Origin: Eutreptiella sp. 'Long Island Sound 2002'
Lineage: Eukaryota > Euglenozoa > Euglenophyceae > Eutreptiales > Eutreptiaceae
Length of the DNA: 64,000 bases
Assembly (NCBI GenBank): GCA_964036045.1
Contig: OZ038378.1
Span: 23,487,935 to 23,551,934, forward strand
Direction: 5' to 3'
How positions within the stretch are numbered: the first letter of the stretch is position 1; every line of letters begins with the position of its first letter. The position numbers were made by a program, and so were the translations under genes. This document shows positions 20,023 through 27,988 of this stretch, piece after piece. A model generated the notes under the pieces. The model did no database searches and was not told the origin of the DNA. It saw only the letters and a list, made by a program, of their open reading frames with translations.

Positions 20023-23000
20023 CTCCAGGAGGACACGACGGGCAACGCCCTGTGGCTCCTCTCGTGGAACCTGCGCAACGGCCTCGTGCCGCCAGACCGG
20101 TCCCTCCGGGACACACTCCGGCGGCGCCGGGGGCCGGCGGCCTGCACCGACAAGGAGCACCTCATCACCGGCATGCTGCCCCAGGAGGGGGGCTTTGCCA
20201 TCATGCTCCAGGAAACGGGGATCGCCACCAGGGCGCAGGAGATGCACGTGGCCGCGGCGCTCCGGGACAAGGGGTACACCGCCTACTTCAGCAGCCGGCT
20301 GGCGGAGACGGGGGCCACCTCCACCTCGAGAGGGGGGGGCCTCCTCACCGCGGTCAGCAGCAAGTACGTGGCGGAGCACGAGGTGCTCAGCTTCACGGAA
20401 ATTGTCCCCGGGAAAGCCGCGGCCCTGGAGATCCGCACGGACGGGGGAGGCCTCACCCTCATCAACGTCCACGGGTCGCAAGCAGGTTGCTCCCCGTGGG
20501 CGGGACGGGCGGCGTTCTGGGCCGACATACAAATGTATGCCACGGCACGCAGCCTCGGCGGGAGGCACCCGGTGGTCATCGCCGGTGACACCAACATCTA
20601 CATGGATGTCCCCGCCAACCCGGCCACGGAGCATTTCCGAGCGGGCTGGGAAGCCTGCGGCTTCCGAAGAGCCGCGGCAGGCGGCGAGGAGGACATGACC
20701 CCCACGCTCCACCCGTCCCAGCACAGGGTGGACACTTTCCTGGTCAACGAGCCCCTCCTGCCGTGGTCCCTGCGGGAGAGCGTCTGGGCTCGCGGCATGG
20801 CACACCCCCAGGTGGTCGGCTCGGACCACCTCCCGGTCCGCCTGGCCCTGCCGGGCCTCCTCAGCGCAGCGGGACGCGCGGCGATGCCCACCCCCTACAG
20901 CCACACGGAAGGCCGCCTCCTCCCGTACGACGCCGAGGCCGCGCCCGTCCAACACTGCCTGTGGGCGGCGGTCACCGCCGCGCAGGATGAACCCTCCCTT
21001 GCGCCCTGGCTGGGCCCCGCAGAGCAGCACGACTACGGGTCCATGCCAGCGGCTGCGGTGGACAAGGTGTTCGAACACCTCCACGCGACGCATGACGCCC
21101 TGGCGCGCGTGGTGGGACGCCGGCAGCCGTCTCCGGCGGGAACGGACCCGGCGGAGGGGGACCTCCCGGAGAGCGGAAAGCAGCTCCAGGCAGCGGTCCT
21201 CCGCTATGACACCCTGGCAGCGCGCGCCCCGGCAGCGTACCAGGCGGACGCGGCCAGGCATGGCATCCGGTCCGAGGCGGCGCTCCGGCTCACGGAGGAA
21301 CTGCAGAGTGTGTCGCCCGGGTTCCGCCCGACCACGCAGGGCCAGCTGCAGGAGGAGCTGGAGAGGCAAGCAGCCGCCCTCGAGGAGGACATTCGCCAGC
21401 TCCGCGCCCTCCTGGCGGCAGACCGCAAGCGCGCCATCAAGGACTTCTGGCGCCGCCACGCCCCCGACATCGCCCAGCGATGGAAAGCCGTGCGGGGAGC
21501 CATAGAGGTAGAGGCCCCAGGCCCGTCAGGCCTCTGGAACGTGCGGGTTCCCAACACCCAAACGCTCCTCACGGAGGCCCACGACGTGATGTTCGCAGTT
21601 CGCGCCTTCTGGCGAGAACTGTATGACAAACGCCCGGTGGACCTCCCGGGTTTCCAGGCGGTCCTCGGCCGCCACGTCCCCCGGGTCCCTGAGGGAGCCT
21701 GGACACAGGTCCAGCAGTACTCCATGCAGGACCTGAAGTCCGCCCTGGACAAGGCCGATGGCATGGCCCCGGGTCCTAACCACGTGGAGGCCCGCTTCAT
21801 CAAGGCCCTCCCGGCACCCGTCCAGTGGCTCCTGGTCCACTCCTACCGGGCCATCCTCCGCGGCGCCCCGCCACCGATGCACTGGAGGGACGCGCACATC
21901 TGGCTCAGCCCCAAGGTACCGGGCTCTGCCAGACTGGACGACTACAGGCCCATAGCCCTGGGCCAGCTGGACATGAAGCTGCTCACGGGCCCCCTCACCC
22001 AGCGCATCACGGAGGTGCTCACACGGCACGGGGTGGTCAGCGACTGGCAGCAGGGGGCCCTCCCTGGCTCCAACACAGGCCCCCCGCTGTTCATGGCGCA
22101 GCGGCAGCTCCAGCGGGGAAGGCCCAACTACGTCTTCTCCTTCGACGCCCGCAAGGCCTTCGACACCGCCCCACACGGCGCCCTCCACCTCATCTTGCGC
22201 CACCTCTCCGTGCCGCCGGACGTCATTGACCTCCTGCTCTTCCTCCACACGTGCGCCAGGCTGCGCATCGTCACAGCACACGGGCTAACGCAGCCCGTCT
22301 ACATGCTACGCGGCGTCCGGCAGGGCAACCCCGAGAGCCCCCTGCTGTACGCGCTCCTCCTGGAGCCCCTGCTCAGGGCACAGGGGCACCGCCTGCGCCC
22401 GCCGGGAGGGGCCGAGCACGGCCTCATCCAGGCCTATATCGACGACCTGCTGGTGGTGGCCCACACGCTGCAGCACTTCGTCGAGGGCGTGGAGGCGGTG
22501 GCCGCGTACCTGGGGATGATGGGCATGGAGCTCAACCCCCGCAAGTGCGCCATGGCCACCACGGAGGGGGTCCCGGGCCTGCAGCTGCGCCTCTGCCCCC
22601 ACCTGGAAAACCCGTGGTACTGGGTACCAGCGGCGGACTCCGTCCCCTACCTGGGACTCCAGCTGCAGCCGGACGGGGAGTTCTCCCTGCAGCGCAAGCA
22701 CCGGCTACGCCTGGCGGCAGTGCACGACTGGTGCCTTAACACCCTCGCGCCACCGAAAGTGGTGCAGGACGTCATCCTGGCGATCCTCGGAGGGGTGACG
22801 CAGTACGTCGCCCCTTTCATCGCCGACGACTCCGACACTGCACGCCACCTGGACCACATCACGGTCCAGGTCGCGAAGGACAGGGCACGGTACGCCTTCG
22901 ACGCCTCGCGGGACAGCCTGCAGGATGACCGGACCCTGGGGCTCACACGGGTGCCCACGCGGTGCCGGCAGGCAGCGGTGGCCCTCGTGGGTACACTCGT

Positions 23001-23403
23001 CCACCACCGCGCAACCTCCGTGCGCGCGGAGGTCACCAAGATGTTCTGGGAGATAGCCGGCGCGCACGGAATATGCCCCGAGGTGCACTACCCCGTCCCG
23101 GAGTTCGCAACTCTGGCGGGGGGCGACTGGGTCCACCGCATACCCCGGGCCCTGTCCGCCCTGGGAGTGGGGATGTACAACCCCATCGCGTGCCCCAGGG
23201 CGGCTCATGTCCAACTACAGTCCCCGCCGGGCAAAATCGTCACGCTGCGCACCGCCAAGCTGCGGCACCGCGACACGTGCCGCCTGACGGTGCCACACGC
23301 AAGGGCCGTGGCATGGGCACCACGGGCCACGCCACCCGATCCCCGACAACGACGATCCGTGGCCGACGGCGGTGCGGGAGTGCCTCAACCAATGCGCCGA
23401 TGA
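20023..23403 (+). CDS. Giant LINE ORF3: APE-type endonuclease and reverse transcriptase
   Basis: About 1126 codons after the ORF2 stop. The APE endonuclease set is complete: Asn in SWNLRNG (nt 20068), Glu in LQETG (20212), GDTN (20584-20595) and SDH (20821-20829). The RT core has YRPIAL (21943), FDARKAFDT (22141), GVRQGNPESPLL (22312) and catalytic YIDD (22435-22446). This is the enzyme of target-primed reverse transcription. The catalytic Asn lies before any in-frame ATG (the first is at 20173), so translation must enter by read-through of TGA 20020-20022 or by non-AUG or reinitiation events. RNase H and the zinc knuckle are not here but in ORF4, in the +1 frame. Confidence 0.93.
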   Translation, partial: LQEDTTGNALWLLSWNLRNGLVPPDRSLRDTLRRRRGPAACTDKEHLITGMLPQEGGFAIMLQETGIATRAQEMHVAAALRDKGYTAYFSSRLAETGATSTSRGGGLLTAVSSKYVAEHEVLSFTEIVPGKAAALEIRTDGGGLTLINVHGSQAGCSPWAGRAAFWADIQMYATARSLGGRHPVVIAGDTNIYMDVPANPATEHFRAGWEACGFRRAAAGGEEDMTPTLHPSQHRVDTFLVNEPLLPWSLRESVWARGMAHPQVVGSDHLPVRLALPGLLSAAGRAAMPTPYSHTEGRLLPYDAEAAPVQHCLWAAVTAAQDEPSLAPWLGPAEQHDYGSMPAAAVDKVFEHLHATHDALARVVGRRQPSPAGTDPAEGDLPESGKQLQAAVLRYDTLAARAPAAYQADAARHGIRSEAALRLTEELQSVSPGFRPTTQGQLQEELERQAAALEEDIRQLRALLAADRKRAIKDFWRRHAPDIAQRWKAVRGAIEVEAPGPSGLWNVRVPNTQTLLTEAHDVMFAVRAFWRELYDKRPVDLPGFQAVLGRHVPRVPEGAWTQVQQYSMQDLKSALDKADGMAPGPNHVEARFIKALPAPVQWLLVHSYRAILRGAPPPMHWRDAHIWLSPKVPGSARLDDYRPIALGQLDMKLLTGPLTQRITEVLTRHGVVSDWQQGALPGSNTGPPLFMAQRQLQRGRPNYVFSFDARKAFDTAPHGALHLILRHLSVPPDVIDLLLFLHTCARLRIVTAHGLTQPVYMLRGVRQGNPESPLLYALLLEPLLRAQGHRLRPPGGAEHGLIQAYIDDLLVVAHTLQHFVEGVEAVAAYLGMMGMELNPRKCAMATTEGVPGLQLRLCPHLENPWYWVPAADSVPYLGLQLQPDGEFSLQRKHRLRLAAVHDWCLNTLAPPKVVQDVILAILGGVTQYVAPFIADDSDTARHLDHITVQVAKDRARYAFDASRDSLQDDRTLGLTRVPTRCRQAAVALVGTLVHHRATSVRAEVTKMFWEIAGAHGICPEVHYPVPEFATLAGGDWVHRIPRALSALGVGMYNPIACPRAAHVQLQSPPGKIVTLRTAKLRHRDTCRLTVPHARAVAWAPRATPPDPRQRRSVADGGAGVPQPMRR

Positions 23404-26400
23404 ACACCTCCATTATTGCCGCCATGAGCAAGGGCCCACCAACCACCCCGGGTGGCGCGATGCCCTGGCCCACCTCTTCCACACCACCGGCACACGGGAC
23501 CCCCGCCTGAGACTCGTCCACCCCACGAGGGCTAAGCAGGACGCCCACACCGGCCCACGGGTGACCCCGGACGGCCTGCACCTCCACGTCGGGGGCTACC
23601 GCCGCCGGGACGGCCTGTCCCCCCCTACGCAGGGGGCGGCGTACCACCCGCCAGCGGCCCTCATGTACATCCTCCGCGACGTACTCGCGGAAAGCGAGCA
23701 CCAAGAGCCCAACGCGGACGTGGCGTGGCCAGAGCCCTTACGTCCCCGGCCCCACGCGCCGACGCCGTTGTGGCTGGTGACCACAGACGACCAATGCACC
23801 CAAGCGGCGGGACAAGCGCAGCTCCGGGCCGAGTGGGTGATAGTGCAAGTGGGGGCAGGCCAGCCCGAACCCCGTGGGCTCCCCCGTGGCACCGCCCTAC
23901 TGGTGGCTACGGGGGTGCCGCACGACCCACACATGGCGGTGCACGCGCTGGAGGACCGTCCGGAGGACACAGGACACTTGGTGGTACACCAGCGCGGGGG
24001 CCCGGCGTGGCTCAAGGAACATGTGACGTCGCTACGGTCCTGGGCAAGCACGGTCGCCGGAGCGGAGATCCGGCTGCACGACCACCCGGCGATCAGCCCA
24101 GGCGACACCAGGGCGCTGAGCGTGGACCAACTGACCCACAGCCACCCCGACGTCCGGTGGCACTCCACCGACCTCAACGCGGGGTGGCTCAGCCCCACCG
24201 GATACTACTGGATCCCGGAGGCCTGGGGACACACCTCCTCTGACGCGTCCGGGGGCGGACCCTGCAAACACGCCACCAGCGTCGCTCTCGCCGCCGACCT
24301 CACCCGCACGTGGGCGGTGGCCATCTCGGGCACGGTGCCCGACGGAGAGGGGGTGGCCGCCTCCCTCCCCCTACATTACGGTGCACACAGACCATGGGTC
24401 CACACGGTGGACGCCGAAGTCATCCCCCACCTCCTGCGGCACGCAGATCGCGAGCGAACCACGGGGGTCCCCGCGGGCGCAGCGAAGGTGGTCAACCAGA
24501 TGCCCCTGAGGTGGCTCCGGGACGGCCTGTGCGCGCGGGGGCAACACGCCGGGCACCCGTTCTGGTACGTCCGAGCCACCTCGCACCACAGTGACGCCCT
24601 ACTGCACAAGGCGGACTGGGCGGCGTCCAAGGACACCGTCTTGCAGAACACGCCCCCGGACCCTGGCCACGCCCAACTCATCGTCGCCGGCCGTGACGGC
24701 CATCTCGGTCTACGGCCCCCCACGATGCGGGTGCTCGGCGAGGTCGCGCAACGGGCGCAGACGGACCATGCGCTGACGCACCGGGGACACACACCTCTGG
24801 GCGCGGCCCACGCCACGGCCTACGTCCACGCCCGGGACCTCACCGCGGCGGCCACCAACCGCCGGGCGCTGCGGGCCCGAGACGGCCACACGCGGGTGCA
24901 GCGCAGGCTCGGCGTCCGGAAGGAGCGGCTCTCCGGCGTCGCCATCGTCCCGCAACCGTGCCTTTTCTGCGGCGGCCCGGAAGAGACCCCGGTGCACATG
25001 CACGTGGGCTGCACCCACTCGCGGCTCCTCTGGCCCCACTACCGCCAGGCGGTACACGAGGCAGCCCGCCACCTCCCACCCGGGGACAAGGCCCTGTGGG
25101 TGGCCTCGTGGTGCTCCGCAGGCGCCACGTGGACGGAGGTGTTCTGCTCCGGACTGGTGCCCGAGGACGCGGAGGCGCAGCTCCGCGCCATAACCCGATA
25201 CGACCCGCTGGGAGGGACCTCGGTGGACGACTTCCTCCACCACATGCTCCGGCTGGGGGACTTCGCGTGGGAGCTTCGCAACCACCAGCTGGAGCAACTC
25301 CTCCACGACCCCCTAAGCGCGGCGGCCCGGGCGCACCGGTGGCTCACTGCGGCGGAGGGCGACCACCCTCCCCCTCCCCCGCGCCCTGACAAGGACTTCG
25401 TAGCCTCCCTCCGTGTTGTGAATGGCACTCTGGAGTGCCCACTCCAAGAGAGCCCCCACCCATATCAGGACCTGCCGGGGGGGTTCTCGAGGCACCTGCA
25501 AGACGCCCTTTTCCCACCATGGATCATCGGGCGCGGCTCCATGACCGCATGGGAGGCGCGCATCGTGGGGGAGGAGTGGGCGCGGGAGTGGGGCCGGTGG
25601 TGCGCCGCCACGCGCGCCCCGGAGACCCCTGCGCAACGATACGCCGCCATCCTGCTCCGGGGGTGGGGGCCCGACACCAGGCCGAGACCCACCATGGTCC
25701 GCGGGGCGGGACCTGACCACCCGTGGGACGCGGCGACGGGGGAATGGCTGCAGGCGGCCCCGGGGCCGCAAACGGGATGGACTGGGGACGTATCCTCACT
25801 CGTCAGGACGCCCGTCCCGCCCCGCATCGTCCTTCACACCGCCAACGTGCTCCGGGCCACGGAGATACGCACGTGGGGACACGCTGCGGCCACCGTCCGG
25901 TGGCACCCCCCAGAGGACGGGGCCACCCAACTCACCGTGGCGCACTTCAAAGCGGGGGGGCCGGTATACGACGACGCCCTGTCCCGGCTGGGCGACACCC
26001 AGGGGCCCTTACTCCTCATGCTCCCCACCGGTATCGCAGCCGCGCTGCGCCAGGAGCTGGACGGCTGCGAAGGGCTGCGAGTGGGGTGGGAGGCAGTCGC
26101 GGACGGCACCCTGCTGGCCCTCCTCCACAGAGACACCGCGAACGGGTGCCAATGGGACGCGCTGACGCCCCACCTCACCGGGCGCCACGTGTACATGGCG
26201 AGCCCCCCCCAGGGGCACCCCCGCCCGGCGTGGGACGACCTCATCGCCGCCTTCCACGACCACGGGATCCTCCCCGGCGACACGTGGCAGGAGGTCCAGC
26301 GGAAGACGCTTGGCAAGGACTACCGGCGCCGCGTCCGCGCCCGCTTGCTGGAGATCCGGGACCCCCTCCGACAGAGGTGGGACGACCTCTGGCTCCGCCA

Positions 26401-26719
26401 TCTCGACCCTTGGTCGCCGCCCTCCCACCTCCCACACACCTGCCGACTCTGCGGAGAGTGTGACACGGTGTCCTCCGCAGCAGCGACAGGCGCCAACAGG
26501 TGCGAGCGGTGCACCCAGGTAGCCGCGTGCCCCTGGCCCGAACCTCCCGCAGGTCCGCGCAGGCGCACAGAGGAGGAGGCCTTGCGCCGGCGCATCGAGG
26601 GGGCACACACCCCCTCGCACGAACAGGCGGGCCCCGCGGGCGCTGCCCTTCTGTGGATCCACGTGCACCTGCGGGACCCCACATCTGTTGCGCACCTGTC
26701 GCACGTGTTCGCCCCCTAA
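23288..26719 (+). CDS. Giant LINE ORF4: RNase H, zinc knuckle and a long unknown C-terminus
   Basis: The frame is open from 23288 and overlaps the ORF3 end (23403) by 116 nt, one frame ahead; no ATG lies near its start. RNase H acidic residues fall at SSDASGGG (Asp nt 24242), a Glu in DGEGVAA (24347), TVDAEV (Asp 24410) and HKADWAA (Asp 24614). Their spacings of 35, 56 and 124 residues from the first Asp are close to those of E. coli RNase HI. A C-x2-C-x8-H-x4-C knuckle starts at 24959, as in LINE RT tails. About 480 residues of unknown function follow, then a C-x2-C...C-x2-C ribbon from 26441. The frame ends at TAA 26717-26719. Confidence 0.85.
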   Translation, partial: RCHTQGPWHGHHGPRHPIPDNDDPWPTAVRECLNQCADEHLHYCRHEQGPTNHPGWRDALAHLFHTTGTRDPRLRLVHPTRAKQDAHTGPRVTPDGLHLHVGGYRRRDGLSPPTQGAAYHPPAALMYILRDVLAESEHQEPNADVAWPEPLRPRPHAPTPLWLVTTDDQCTQAAGQAQLRAEWVIVQVGAGQPEPRGLPRGTALLVATGVPHDPHMAVHALEDRPEDTGHLVVHQRGGPAWLKEHVTSLRSWASTVAGAEIRLHDHPAISPGDTRALSVDQLTHSHPDVRWHSTDLNAGWLSPTGYYWIPEAWGHTSSDASGGGPCKHATSVALAADLTRTWAVAISGTVPDGEGVAASLPLHYGAHRPWVHTVDAEVIPHLLRHADRERTTGVPAGAAKVVNQMPLRWLRDGLCARGQHAGHPFWYVRATSHHSDALLHKADWAASKDTVLQNTPPDPGHAQLIVAGRDGHLGLRPPTMRVLGEVAQRAQTDHALTHRGHTPLGAAHATAYVHARDLTAAATNRRALRARDGHTRVQRRLGVRKERLSGVAIVPQPCLFCGGPEETPVHMHVGCTHSRLLWPHYRQAVHEAARHLPPGDKALWVASWCSAGATWTEVFCSGLVPEDAEAQLRAITRYDPLGGTSVDDFLHHMLRLGDFAWELRNHQLEQLLHDPLSAAARAHRWLTAAEGDHPPPPPRPDKDFVASLRVVNGTLECPLQESPHPYQDLPGGFSRHLQDALFPPWIIGRGSMTAWEARIVGEEWAREWGRWCAATRAPETPAQRYAAILLRGWGPDTRPRPTMVRGAGPDHPWDAATGEWLQAAPGPQTGWTGDVSSLVRTPVPPRIVLHTANVLRATEIRTWGHAAATVRWHPPEDGATQLTVAHFKAGGPVYDDALSRLGDTQGPLLLMLPTGIAAALRQELDGCEGLRVGWEAVADGTLLALLHRDTANGCQWDALTPHLTGRHVYMASPPQGHPRPAWDDLIAAFHDHGILPGDTWQEVQRKTLGKDYRRRVRARLLEIRDPLRQRWDDLWLRHLDPWSPPSHLPHTCRLCGECDTVSSAAATGANRCERCTQVAACPWPEPPAGPRRRTEEEALRRRIEGAHTPSHEQAGPAGAALLWIHVHLRDPTSVAHLSHVFAP

Positions 26720-26758
26720 CCCCCACCCGCCGCCGCCCTTTGCAGAGCCCGCAGCACC

Positions 26759-27988
26759 ATGCCACGCCGACGGGGTGATGGGCCGGGGCACACCAGGGCC
26801 CGCCGCAGAGCGCAGGAGGCGGCCGTCCGGGGCCTGGTGGCGGAAGCGGTGGCGGAGGCAAAAGCAGCGCACGCTGCCGCACGGTGCGACCTGGAGGGCA
26901 GTGCGAGGGCCTTCCTCAACGGGACCGCCCTCCCGGCCGTCCGCGCCCTGAATGGAGCGGGGGCCCCTACGCTGCTCCCGGCAATGCACCGGATCGTGAA
27001 CGCCGTCCGGCCGGGGCTCATCAGCCCGGAAGCGGCCCTCTACGGGCACTGGATGGAGTGGCGCCAGTCCAATCGGTCGGGCCGGCCCCTGTCCATGGGG
27101 GACACCCTCCGGCTGACGGGAGCGGGGTCTGCCATCTCCCTCCGCAGTAGCGCCCCAGCCCTGCTGCACGCCCTCAGGACGCGCTACCCCGGGCACGCGG
27201 CCCCGTACCTGAACCAGGCGCGGGCCACGTACCCGGGGGGAGTGTCCGAGCTGGATGCGGCGCTCCACCTTCTACACCCGCCGGACGAGGACCTGGAGGT
27301 GGGCGAGGTCACGGTGTTCGTGGAAGGCGCGGACGAGGCGTCCACCCGCCCCCGGCCGACCAACCCGGTGTATGACGGCACCGGGCCTACCCCCCCGTAC
27401 GCCGTCGTCTACGAGGCGTTCCCCAGGGAGCCCACTTGGTGCCCCGCCCTCCCACCGGCGACGCACGCGCCCCGCGGCTGGGCTAATCCAGACCTGTCCC
27501 CCCCCCTCTCCAGGACCAGGGGTGCCCACCACAGGGGGCAGGTCCTCTGGCAAGAGTGCCCTGGCACCCCCCTCCTCCTCCTCGTCGTCGCGACCCGCGG
27601 GGGCCCGGGGCGGATCCTGGGGATCACCCCCACCCACCTCTATGGGGCCACACCCGTACCCCGCCCCCCCCTCCCGGCGCCCGCGGCGCGGGACGGAGTA
27701 CACACCTTCCTGCGCACACAGGAGGTCACCGCCGTTACGGGGGTCCACCTGGTGCGGCTGCCCCCGACACCGCTCGACGACCCCCGGGGGCCCAGGGCCC
27801 TGAGCCCCGCCCCAGACTGGGAGCTGTGGCGCGACGCGTGGGCCGCGTGGCTCCCCCGCCTCCCCTCCCAATGCCGGTGGATGGCCGCGGACCCCCGGCC
27901 GTGCGGGGCTGACGCCACAGCCGGCCCCCCACTTCCTCCCCCCCCCCCCGCAGAGCACCACACGGCACTGCCCACGGCACGGCACTGA
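26759..27988 (+). CDS. Giant LINE ORF5: unknown 409-aa protein
   Basis: ATG at 26759 in good context (agcaccATGC), 39 nt after ORF4 and in the same frame. The N-terminus is Arg-rich and helical (RRRAQEAAVRGLVAEAVAEAK), followed by a globular-looking part and a Pro-rich C-terminus. The sequence before the ATG, CCGCCGCCCTTTGCAG, resembles a splice acceptor. Its TGA (27986-27988) overlaps the ORF6 ATG by one base. I recognise no family; ORFs downstream of the RT module are not usual in LINEs. Confidence 0.6.
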   Translation: MPRRRGDGPGHTRARRRAQEAAVRGLVAEAVAEAKAAHAAARCDLEGSARAFLNGTALPAVRALNGAGAPTLLPAMHRIVNAVRPGLISPEAALYGHWMEWRQSNRSGRPLSMGDTLRLTGAGSAISLRSSAPALLHALRTRYPGHAAPYLNQARATYPGGVSELDAALHLLHPPDEDLEVGEVTVFVEGADEASTRPRPTNPVYDGTGPTPPYAVVYEAFPREPTWCPALPPATHAPRGWANPDLSPPLSRTRGAHHRGQVLWQECPGTPLLLLVVATRGGPGRILGITPTHLYGATPVPRPPLPAPAARDGVHTFLRTQEVTAVTGVHLVRLPPTPLDDPRGPRALSPAPDWELWRDAWAAWLPRLPSQCRWMAADPRPCGADATAGPPLPPPPPAEHHTALPTARH

